Shown here piece after piece: positions 1-8,700 of a DNA stretch of 64,000 nucleotides. Positions within the stretch are counted from its first letter, which is position 1. The number at the start of each line of letters is the position of its first letter. The notes under the pieces were generated by a model. The model saw nothing but the letters and a program-made list of their open reading frames with translations. It ran no database searches and had not been told where the DNA came from. This DNA comes from Huiozyma naganishii CBS 8797. Lineage: Eukaryota > Ascomycota > Saccharomycetes > Saccharomycetales > Saccharomycetaceae. The position numbers were made by a program, and so were the translations under genes. The DNA lies in the NCBI RefSeq assembly GCF_000348985.1, contig NC_035931.1, forward strand, positions 62,001 through 126,000. Reading direction: 5' to 3'.

Positions 1-43
1 CCGTTGCTCTTGATTCGGACTCGCTGTTGGAGTGGCGTGCCAT
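1..43 (-). CDS. SAP30: SAP30 N-terminus, partial at left edge
   Basis: An ATG on the minus strand at 43 opens a frame that runs off the left edge after 14 codons, reading MARHSNSESESRAT. This closely resembles the start of yeast Sap30 (MAR, then a Ser/Asn/Glu-rich stretch), and SAP30 (YMR263W) is the expected next gene beyond YMR262W in the same orientation. Sap30 is a subunit of the Rpd3L histone deacetylase complex and acts in the nucleus. Only the disordered N-terminus is visible and no domain can be checked, so the call rests on the short match plus gene order. Confidence 0.6.
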   Translation of the reverse strand, partial: MARHSNSESESRAT

Positions 44-151
44 TGCTTGGTGGAGTTGTGTCGCGCAGTTCCTGTTGCACCTTCAGTCAAGAGAGTGTAG
101 TGTTTAAAAAGAGATGCAGTTGTAGATAAGATATACAGAGGTATATGTGGG

Positions 152-1069
152 CTACACGATGTTGTAGAAGGTGTTGTAGTTGTTGCGGATGGTTCTGCTG
201 AGCAGTGACGGGTCCTCTCCCAGCTGGCTAGCGAGCCATTGAATTGTCTCTGCGAGGGAAGCGTCTGCCTCGGCGATTGTCTCTTCGCGGGAGGGATCCA
301 AGAACAGATCCGTCTCTACGAGGAGGGAACTGCGCGGTACACGGGTGTAATCGAGTCTGCGTGATACTCCAGGGCCTACACTCACGTACAGTTGTTCCCC
401 CGGGAACGACACGGTCCAATGGGTCTGTAGGAATTGTAAAGACCCACTGTACGAATGCAACATGACGCGCACGTTGCTCCCCTGGAGCACTCTTGTACAG
501 CACTCCCACGCGAGTTGCTGGCATCTCACGACGTGGAGGGACACTGGCAGTGAGTGTGTGCGGGCGTAGAGAAGACAGTGTTCCAATACGGCCGTCTGGT
601 GTGCGATATCAACACGGTACGTGTGATTGTGGAGATGAAGCCGTCGCGCCCTATCGAGCCCGACCTCACCGACGCAGACCGGCCCGCTACTAGTGCTGCC
701 GCTACCACTGTCAAGTGACAGTGGAAGTAGTAGTCTCAACGGTGCGGGATCTGGCAACTCGTCAATCACTCCCTGGGGAAGCACCTCTGCCCCCGCCTCT
801 GCCCCCTGCGGTTGCAAGACCCGCTCGTAGTGTTCACGTTTACTCTGTGGCCCAGCTGCGCCGCAGTACACCGTGTGAGCCTCCCAGGGATGCACCCCCA
901 AGCCGTACCTCCAGTGTCCTCCAGCAACAAGAGCCATGTCCCTGGGCCCTGTTGCCATCACTACCCTCGGGACCCCGCCACCCCCGCCATCGCCCCCGCC
1001 ATCACCACCCCAGTGACAGTGCGCGTCGCACAGCACCCCGCCGTCAACGGCGCCCCGTCCCAGTTCCAT
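152..1069 (-). CDS. TatD-family metal-dependent nuclease (YMR262W type)
   Basis: This 305-residue protein belongs to the TatD/amidohydrolase superfamily, which fits a metal-dependent DNase or hydrolase role. All six expected metal ligands are visible: His17 and His19 in DAHCH, Glu135 in GEVGLD, His179 in SLHV, His205 in MLHSYSG and Asp254 in ETD. The frame is open upstream as far as a GTG at 1231, but the first usable ATG is at 1069. It is placed just before the DAHCH motif and gives a length close to that of yeast YMR262W (about 313). A Gly/Asp-rich low-complexity insert lies at residues 21-32. The gene is divergent from TPS3, exactly as in S. cerevisiae. The family is certain; the in-cell substrate is not known to me. 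Confidence 0.88.
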   Translation of the reverse strand: MELGRGAVDGGVLCDAHCHWGGDGGGDGGGGGVPRVVMATGPRDMALVAGGHWRYGLGVHPWEAHTVYCGAAGPQSKREHYERVLQPQGAEAGAEVLPQGVIDELPDPAPLRLLLPLSLDSGSGSTSSGPVCVGEVGLDRARRLHLHNHTYRVDIAHQTAVLEHCLLYARTHSLPVSLHVVRCQQLAWECCTRVLQGSNVRVMLHSYSGSLQFLQTHWTVSFPGEQLYVSVGPGVSRRLDYTRVPRSSLLVETDLFLDPSREETIAEADASLAETIQWLASQLGEDPSLLSRTIRNNYNTFYNIV

Positions 1070-1129
1070 CCGACTCCCTGTAGCGACGCGGGGGTCAGAT
1101 CGAGGGGTTGCTTCTTTTGGAATGTGTCG

Positions 1130-1160
1130 TGTGTATATATATATATATATAGTGGGGGGG
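1130..1160. repeat. TA dinucleotide and G tract in divergent promoter
   Basis: A run of TA repeats is followed by a G-rich tract in the short region between the divergent YMR262W-like gene and TPS3. The TA run could serve as a TATA element for either gene. Length variation would be expected here. Confidence 0.6.
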
Positions 1161-1245
1161 GGAAGGTGGCGGTTGTTGCTTCCATTCCTCTTCCTCTCTG
1201 CTGCTGCTGGTAGATCGGTATACAGATACACATACGGACAGGGCG

Positions 1246-4200
1246 ATGACGATTATTGTAGCGTCGCTGTTCCTGCCATACCAGCCGCAGTTTGAAGTCG
1301 ATGACGACGAGTTGTTGCAAACGCTGGACGATTCCGTGGTCGATATCGACCCTGAACAGCTCACGCGGTTGCGGTCTGCGTCGCCAGCGCTCAATCAAGA
1401 CATCAGGAACAAGTCCCAGGACTCGCTGTTGGAGAACTACACTCTGCCCAGGATCAAATCTGCCACGGCGATTGACCAGCTTATGTCCTCGGATGAGTTT
1501 ATGAAGAATCTGACGGCAAACGCTTCCAATGCTAACACTCCAAAGCATCGCAAACCGTTTTACAGGATTGGTGGAGCTTCAGCTGCTCCTGGTGCTGGCG
1601 CTGGGTCCCAGCAGCAGCCCCTGCAACAACCCGTCCCAGGGAATGCAGCGAAGAATTCATCCGTGGAGAACTTCTTCTCCGCGTACAATTCAAACAGCGC
1701 CACTTCGCTGATGGATTTGCCTCAGGGTGGGAACCCACACGCCCCCTTGGGGATCGCAGCGCCAGTGGCGGCTCCACCGGGGGACTCCACGGCTAGTCTG
1801 CTCAAAAACGTCAACAGATCTTTGCTCAAACACTCCATCCTCAACAAACACTCGATGTCATCGGGGAACGTGCCCACGCTCAAGGACGGCAGACCGCCCA
1901 CGATCGTCACCCCGAGATCCAGGGCCGCACAGCAGCCCCAGCAGCGCAGACCTCCTTCTCAGCCGGCTCAAACACAACCGCAAAAGAAAGTCGGTGACGA
2001 AGAAACCCCCACTGGTGACCTCCACTACAATGTGCCCAAGTTCGGAGGATTTTCCAAGAAGAACCTGGACTTGAAATTGAAAATCAAGTCCGCAAACCCT
2101 CAAGCGGCGTCTCAAGAACTGTTCAAAAAAATTCCTTGGAAGATCGTAGACACAATCAAGGGCAATGGGTCCCTCAAGAACGCTATCAACCAGGCGCTCG
2201 ACGAAGAGACCATCAAGGAATCCGTGCAATGGGTCGGTACCATGGGACTCCCCACGGATGAGATCCCAGAGGAAGTCTTGACGGAGATCCAGCATACGCT
2301 CACGGACCAGTATGGATGCCACGCGATCCTTCCGGACGATTTCGTCTTCGATGGAGGGTACCACAACTTCTGCAAGCAGATCATGTGGCCTACTTTCCAC
2401 TACCAGATCCCAGACAACCCGAACATGAAGGCGTTCGACACGCACTCGTGGGGGCAGTACGTCAAGTTGAACGAGATGGTCGCTCAACAGATCCTCGCGC
2501 AGTATAAAGTGGGGGACACCGTTTGGATCCATGACTACCACTTGATGCTCGTCCCCCGTATGGTCAGGCGCGAGTTGCCGGACGCCCGGATCGGGTTCTT
2601 CCTCCACGTGTCGTTCCCGAGCAGCGAGGTGTTCCGGTGTCTAGCGGAGCGTGAAACCATCCTCGACGGGATCCTTGGTGCTAACTTCGTCGCGTTCCAA
2701 ACGCAGGAGTACCTGAGACATTTCCTCCAGACCTGTAACAGGATCCTCATGGCCGATGTCACGGTCCCCGATAGGGAGATAGAGTACAACGGGCAGATCA
2801 CCTGCGTCAAGTCCATCCCGATTGGGATCGACCCCTTCAGCCTTCAATTACAAGTCATCAAGGATGAGCGTGTAGCCAACTGGAGACAACTGATCAGGGA
2901 GCGGTGGGGTGGCGTCAAACTGATTGTGTGCAGGGATCAACTGGACAGGATCAGGGGTCTCATCAAGAAATTACTCTCTTTCGAGCAATTCCTCAAGGAC
3001 AACCCTGACTACTTCGGCAAAGTGACGCTGTTGCAAATCTGCATTGGGAAGGAGAACGACATGGACTTGAAGAGACAGATCATGCTCATCATCGACAGGA
3101 TCAACTCGCTCGCGCCATTGCACATCGGCGCGTCCCCACCGGTGGTGTTCCTCCACCAAGACCTCGACTTCGAACAGTACCTCGCGCTGAACTGTGAGGC
3201 GGAGATGTTTTGGGTCAACTCGCTGCGCGAGGGGATGAACTTGACTTGCCACGAGTTCATTGTCTCCACGATCGAGAAAAACGCTCCATTGATGATTAGC
3301 GAGTTCACAGGGAGTGCATCGCTCTTAAGGCAGGGGGCAGTTCTCATCAACCCATGGGACATCAAGGATGTCTCCCTCAAAATAAAGGTGTGTCTCGAGG
3401 CCTCTCCAGTGAAGAAGAAGTACCGGTGGAAGAAAATGATGAAGAGTATTATTTCGAATGACTCGGAGTCTTGGATCAAGTTGAACTTCCAAAATATTTA
3501 CTCGACGTGGGAGTACACGCAGGAGAGGACCACTGTGGCGAAGTTTTCGTACGAAAATTTGCTCAGGGACTACAATAAGACGAGCAAGCAGTTCTTCTTG
3601 TTCAAAGTCTCGCAGCCGCCGACCTCGCACATGATCAAAGTGTTGGGTGACCTTGCCTCCAAGAATATCGTCTATGTGATCAACTCGTTCTCTAAATCGA
3701 TTATGGAGATCCTTTACAACCGTGTACCGAATCTGGGGCTCATTGCGGAGAACGGTGCGTACGTGAAGGTTGACGGTCAAAAATGGCACAACATGGTGGA
3801 CCAGATCGACTGGAAGAACGAGGCTGTGAAGATCTTCGACGACAAAGTGGAGCGGTTGCCCGGTTCCTACTACAAGATCTCGGAGTCGATGATTCGGTTC
3901 CACACGGAGAACGCGGAGGACCAGGACCGTGTCGCGAGTGTCGTCGGGGACGCCATCGCGCATATCAACACCGTATTCAGCGAGTCCGACATCCACGCGT
4001 ACGTGCACAACAACGTCGTGTACGTGCAACAGATGGGGCTTTCGCTCACGGCGATCAAGTTCCTGTTCCGTTACTACAACAGTGCAACGGTACCTGCAGC
4101 TACTGATGACGACGTTGCCGCCGGTAGCGCCCCCGTGCAGACCGCCGAGGAGGTTGAGGAGGGCAAGTCGCAGACGCCGATCGACTTTGCGTGCATCACG

Positions 4201-4380
4201 GGGTCCACGTCGCCGATCATCGAGCCCGTGTTCAACTTCGTCAAGGAGGAGATGGAACAGGAGCACCTGCAGTGCGGTCACACGGTCGTCTACGGGAACG
4301 TCACGTCCACGAACGCGCTGGAACACGTCAACGGGCTCAACGGGCTCTTCAACATCCTGCAGAAGCTGTCCAAAGTGTGA
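1246..4380 (+). CDS. TPS3: Trehalose-6-phosphate synthase/phosphatase regulatory subunit
   Basis: This is the large regulatory subunit of the cytosolic trehalose synthase complex (with Tps1 and Tps2). The 1044-residue length and the opening MTIIVASLFLPY match yeast Tps3/Tsl1; position next to TIF11 and YMR262W favours TPS3 over its paralogue TSL1. A low-complexity N-terminus of about 260 residues is followed by a GT20-like domain with HDYHLM near residues 429-434, then a phosphatase-like domain. Both catalytic modules look disabled. The GT20 sugar-phosphate motif reads RDQLDRIRG near residue 563, where active enzymes have a form like DRLDYIKG. The phosphatase motif I (DYDGT in Tps2) is replaced by FKVSQ near residue 786. 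This agrees with a scaffolding or regulatory role. The start is the first ATG. Confidence 0.94.
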   Translation: MTIIVASLFLPYQPQFEVDDDELLQTLDDSVVDIDPEQLTRLRSASPALNQDIRNKSQDSLLENYTLPRIKSATAIDQLMSSDEFMKNLTANASNANTPKHRKPFYRIGGASAAPGAGAGSQQQPLQQPVPGNAAKNSSVENFFSAYNSNSATSLMDLPQGGNPHAPLGIAAPVAAPPGDSTASLLKNVNRSLLKHSILNKHSMSSGNVPTLKDGRPPTIVTPRSRAAQQPQQRRPPSQPAQTQPQKKVGDEETPTGDLHYNVPKFGGFSKKNLDLKLKIKSANPQAASQELFKKIPWKIVDTIKGNGSLKNAINQALDEETIKESVQWVGTMGLPTDEIPEEVLTEIQHTLTDQYGCHAILPDDFVFDGGYHNFCKQIMWPTFHYQIPDNPNMKAFDTHSWGQYVKLNEMVAQQILAQYKVGDTVWIHDYHLMLVPRMVRRELPDARIGFFLHVSFPSSEVFRCLAERETILDGILGANFVAFQTQEYLRHFLQTCNRILMADVTVPDREIEYNGQITCVKSIPIGIDPFSLQLQVIKDERVANWRQLIRERWGGVKLIVCRDQLDRIRGLIKKLLSFEQFLKDNPDYFGKVTLLQICIGKENDMDLKRQIMLIIDRINSLAPLHIGASPPVVFLHQDLDFEQYLALNCEAEMFWVNSLREGMNLTCHEFIVSTIEKNAPLMISEFTGSASLLRQGAVLINPWDIKDVSLKIKVCLEASPVKKKYRWKKMMKSIISNDSESWIKLNFQNIYSTWEYTQERTTVAKFSYENLLRDYNKTSKQFFLFKVSQPPTSHMIKVLGDLASKNIVYVINSFSKSIMEILYNRVPNLGLIAENGAYVKVDGQKWHNMVDQIDWKNEAVKIFDDKVERLPGSYYKISESMIRFHTENAEDQDRVASVVGDAIAHINTVFSESDIHAYVHNNVVYVQQMGLSLTAIKFLFRYYNSATVPAATDDDVAAGSAPVQTAEEVEEGKSQTPIDFACITGSTSPIIEPVFNFVKEEMEQEHLQCGHTVVYGNVTSTNALEHVNGLNGLFNILQKLSKV

Positions 4381-4389
4381 ACGCGTCTA

Positions 4390-4495
4390 TGTATCTACTC
4401 TATTCTACTTCTTCTACTACTACTACTAAAACTACTCTACTACTACTACTATTTTTACTAATCAAATACTACTAGTCTACTAGTCTACTAGTTTT
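4390..4495. repeat. CTA-rich simple repeat after TPS3
   Basis: Directly downstream of the TPS3 stop codon lies a CTA/CTT-rich stretch with several short ACTAGT palindromes. It grades into the 85-bp tandem repeat and shares its sequence style, so it may be the seed from which the repeat arose. No coding potential is seen. Confidence 0.7.
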
Positions 4496-4933
4496 CCACC
4501 TCTAGTCTTCTACTACTTCTTCTAGTACATGTAGTCTACTTCAATTACTCTATTACACTTAGTCTACTACTTCTAGTCTACCACCTCTAGTCTTCTACTA
4601 CTTCTTCTAGTACATGTAGTCTACTTCAATTACTCTATTACACTTAGTCTACTACTTCTAGTCTACCACCTCTAGTCTTCTACTACTTCTTCTAGTACAT
4701 GTAGTCTACTTCAATTACTCTATTACACTTAGTCTACTACTTCTAGTCTACCACCTCTAGTCTTCTACTACTTCTTCTAGTACATGTAGTCTACTTCAAT
4801 TACTCTATTACACTTAGTCTACTACTTCTAGTCTACCACCTCTAGTCTTCTACTACTTCTTCTAGTACATGTAGTCTACTTCAATTACTCTATTACACTT
4901 AGTCTACTACTTCTAGTCTACCACCTCTAGTCT
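4496..4933. repeat. Perfect 85-bp tandem minisatellite, five copies
   Basis: Five head-to-tail copies of an 85-bp unit start at 4496, 4581, 4666, 4751 and 4836. A 13-bp partial sixth copy starts at 4921. By eye the five copies are identical. The unit is rich in CTA/CTT triplets, contains the palindrome TACATGTA, and is not a multiple of three. The array fills most of the gap between the TPS3 stop and the TIF11 promoter. Identity between copies suggests recent expansion or ongoing homogenisation. Confidence 0.95.
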
Positions 4934-4953
4934 ACTACTACTACGCGACGCAT

Positions 4954-4997
4954 TGAAAAATTTTGATGAAAAATTTTATCGAAAAGTGAAAAATTTT
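4954..4997. promoter_or_regulatory. Three RRPE motifs upstream of TIF11
   Basis: The ribosomal RNA processing element TGAAAAATTTT occurs three times in a 44-bp window (4954-4964, 4967-4977 and 4987-4997), 83-126 bp before the TIF11 start. RRPE is bound by Stb3 and is typical of ribosome-biogenesis promoters. The motif match is exact; function is inferred. Confidence 0.75.
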
Positions 4998-5079
4998 AAA
5001 ACTGACGATTTGTGCACTCTTTCTGTGCTGTTCTGCCGGTTGTGTCGTCTCCTCAAGAGGCAAGACAGCACAGCAGACC

Positions 5080-5541
5080 ATGGGTAAGAAGAACACTAAA
5101 GGTGGTAAGAAGGGGAGAAGAGGTAAGAACGTCTCGGACGGACCCAAGCGGGAGCTGATCTACAAGGACGAGGGCCAGGAATATGCGCAGATCACGAAGA
5201 TGCTGGGTAACGGGAGGGTCGAGGCTAGTTGCTTCGACGGCAACAAGAGGATGGCACACATTAGAGGTAAGTTGAGGAAGAAAGTGTGGATGGGCCAAGG
5301 TGACATCATTCTTGTGTCGCTGAGGGACTTCCAGGACGACCAGTGTGACGTCGTGCACAAGTACAACTTGGACGAGGCGAGGACTCTGAAGACGCAAGGT
5401 GAGCTGCCCGAGAACGCCAAGATCAATGAGACGGATAACTTCGGGTTCGAGTCCGATGAGGACGTCAACTTCGAGTTCGGCGACGCGGACGATGACGACG
5501 ACGACGAGGATGACGGAGAATTGGATATCGATGACATCTAA
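5080..5541 (+). CDS. TIF11: Translation initiation factor eIF1A
   Basis: eIF1A binds the ribosomal A site in the 43S complex and supports scanning and start-codon selection in the cytosol. The 153-residue product equals the yeast length. It has a Lys/Gly/Arg-rich N-terminal tail ([16 protein letters not shown]), a central OB fold running to about residue 110 with the typical [20 protein letters not shown] stretch, and an acidic C-terminal tail ending in DIDDI. The start is the first ATG. It lies between TPS3 and TRM732 as in S. cerevisiae, and three RRPE motifs upstream suggest co-regulation with ribosome-biogenesis genes. Confidence 0.97.
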   Translation: MGKKNTKGGKKGRRGKNVSDGPKRELIYKDEGQEYAQITKMLGNGRVEASCFDGNKRMAHIRGKLRKKVWMGQGDIILVSLRDFQDDQCDVVHKYNLDEARTLKTQGELPENAKINETDNFGFESDEDVNFEFGDADDDDDDEDDGELDIDDI

Positions 5542-5655
5542 GTGGGGGGGGATTGTAATTGCTCGTTTGTGATAGAACAAAAACACCTATATATTATTGA
5601 CACACCACTCCTCATATACATCAACTAATACTTTCATTGATTGCTCTTGTATCGC

Positions 5656-5694
5656 ATGGATGCCCATGCGTCACTGCCCAATATCGCTTGGTAA
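5656..5694 (+). other. Possible 12-codon upstream ORF before TRM732
   Basis: An ATG at 5656 opens a 12-codon frame ending in TAA at 5692-5694, about 95 bp before the proposed TRM732 start. Two more ATGs (5660 and 5666) lie in the TRM732 frame. If the transcript starts upstream of 5656, this small frame could lower translation of the main gene. There is no evidence that it is translated. Confidence 0.25.
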
Positions 5695-5788
5695 TTTTTA
5701 TTTAATTGCAGAAACAAGAGATGAGTCTGCGATGGTTCTTTTGATGAGTGGGACTGGAGGGTTGGAATGCTGGTGGCATTGTGCTGCG

Positions 5789-8700
5789 ATGGATGTTGCC
5801 TCGGGGGAAGATGTTGCGAAGATAAAACAGTCTCTAATTGCAAGCAACCCTGTGAAAATCCTCACCCAAGATGATGTAGCGAAGCATGCAATAATTCCCA
5901 GATTCATCGATGATTTTGAGGTGCTCGTCGCCGCACTGAAGGCCACAAGCAGGGATACTAAGTCCAACACTGCCAGTGCCACGGATAAGTACCGTACATT
6001 GGTAGTAGACTGTCTGTCAATCTGGTTTTCCAGAACTGCACAATTGCTACAGGCAAAGTTATTCACGACTCACAGGGACGAATTTTCCCAGACTCTACGT
6101 ACCAGAGTGCTGAGTACCGCAAACTGCGACTTCTTCTTCAAATACATTATAGATTTCTGGATCGATGGGAATCCGCCCTTGATCAGTGCATTGAAGAGCC
6201 TGTTCGACAAGTTTTTGGGGCTGTTGAAGATTGTGCAAGGGTCCAAAGATATTTGCTTCATGCTGAACAAATGGTCCGATGAAATTTTGAAGGTCCCATC
6301 CACACTGAAAGTTCAGTATTACTTGATCGAAGTGCTGTCCCTTGAAGTAAACATGCATCACATCTTGGAAAGACAGCCGAACTTCATTGCTAAATCCTTT
6401 CAACTATTCAAGACGGACTCTCTCGCCAACCCGATAGGGAAATGCCTAGTCAATCTGCTAATAAACGTGTACAAGATTCATTTTGGTGAAGATAGGGCAA
6501 AGATACCGCATTGGGTACAAATATGGATCGAGCCACTCAGGAAATCCGTAAACATGGCAAATCCGGCAACAGCAAACTTGATCAAGCTTTATTTTCTTGC
6601 CCCACTGTTAAAACACACACCGAGCGAAGTGTTCATCCAGCTTTTTCAAAATGTCAACCTTAGCAAGGATGATCCATCGTTATTGTTGCTAGTTTTGAGG
6701 ATTGGAGAAGAGCTATCGATTGAGGAGGAACCGTTCCACAACGATAGATTGATCCCCATGGATACAGTCGCTGAACTATTGGATGTCGATGAATTCAAAC
6801 TTGCAGCTTTTGAACTTTTGACATATTCCAGCAAAAAATCGAAACCTATTCAACCAACGGTGTTCGACGTTATAATTGAACACCTCACAATTTTCTTCAT
6901 CGACAGCAATATAGAATCTGCAAACTCGTTTTCAAGCACGTTTAAAAAATTCGTGTTGAGGATCAGGGATTCTGCGTACGGGTTGAACAGAACAATGATT
7001 AAACTTAACAAGGCAAACAAGTTCCCAGAGGAACAGGAACAGATAAAACTACAACTCCAAAATTATCAAAATTTTTTGAAAAGGTTGCTAAGACTGCTAA
7101 AGAGGAACATTATCCCAGGGGTTCAATACCAAGAGTCTCTGCTTTCACTCGATATCGTTCAATATCTAATCAGCATCGGTTTGGATTCTAATATCCCAGC
7201 AGAATTCGTTGATAAACAGAACCCGATTGTCTGGCCCTTCCGTATGGATATAATCACGGACGTTACGCTATTACAACTATTGCTGGATAACTTGGTTAAC
7301 AGGTTTAGCGATATTCGCCAAGTTTCGAAGACATTGCTCTTTGCCGCCAATAAATGTGAAACATCAAAGAAAGTATTAGATGAACTCGTTGATGTGACAT
7401 CTCTCATGGCAAGAACAAAACAAAATTTGCCTAAATATCAAGACAGCGAAACCAACGCATCCTTGAATTCGTTCTTGTTCGGTATCTCTTTAGACAAAAT
7501 TAAATGCATCGAGGACAGGGTGCACGAACTCAGAATTGAAAATCAAAGAGTAAAGAAAGACCCAATTGCACGTTCGAAGAATGTGATTAGCGGTCATTGT
7601 ACCGTTCTAGCTCTGTATTTAGATGCACTTGATTCAGAAGACATACCGAAAGTGGTACTTGATCCAATTTTGGAGCAAGTTTCTGCGGCGTGGGAAATTG
7701 TAAAGGGGATAATGTGCTACGACGCCTCCGATTCTTTACTTCCAGCCGAATACCTTGGTTCAGGAATTTCAGACCAAACTGTACTGACATACTCGTTCAA
7801 AACTGTGAAGGAATCATGTGCTTTATTGGATGTTTTGTTAACTCGGTACCCGCTAAGCGACTCACAATTAGAACCCCTAGGAGAGCATCTCATATCTCAA
7901 TTGCTCAATATTCGCCACAGTGGTGCGTTTCAAGCGGTTCTACCAACGTTTAAAATATTTTGTTACAAGTGCAGGGAAAGAATCCCTAAGCGGTTAACCA
8001 ACTGGCTCGATGAAATTTTGAAAACACTGGAAACTAAGACTCAACATATAACGAGACGGTCAGGCGGGCTGCCCTTCTTGGTAACAAGTATAATAGTGAC
8101 TGAAACAGACAAAAAAAGGCCTGAACTTAAAACAGTCTTTGACAAACTTCTATCTATCATTAGCAATGCTTCCGAGATAAACCATCAGGATAAACTAGAT
8201 TTACCAGCGGTCAATGCGTTTAACTGCATCAAGGCCATTTTCATTGAATCTAAGCTGTCACATGCGTGCACGGCGTATTTTCCCATTGGATTGGAGTGGT
8301 CTCTGAAATACTTTTCATCTGATATATGGGCCTTACGGAACTGTTCATTGATGCTGTTTACCTCTCTACAGAATCGTATATTTGGTAAAACTGGCAACAA
8401 TATTGGTGCTCGTCTTTTCTTTACCAGATATAATGGTATTAAGGGAACCTTACTATCAATTTTAGACCAGTCCACAAAAACACAAACGGATGTAGAATCT
8501 ACTTTCCTCGTTTTGAATCTGTTGCTCCGTTTGAACCAGACACCGGGTTACGACGGTTTAGACGTATTCATACCCCCAGTGACGCACTGCTTAAAGGATG
8601 TAAATTGGAAGATACGAGAACTTGCCGCCAAAGTCCTAGCTTCTTTCGTGGACCAATCGCACGGAATTTGTATTAACATCATAACAAACGTTTCGTTGAC

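Noticed and set aside
1858..4326. Long antisense frames (up to 333 codons) inside TPS3.
   Set aside because: They are shadows of a GC-rich coding frame and show no family similarity.
4496..4933. Regularly spaced repeats that might suggest a CRISPR array.
   Set aside because: The 85-bp units abut head to tail with no unique spacers, and the host is a yeast.
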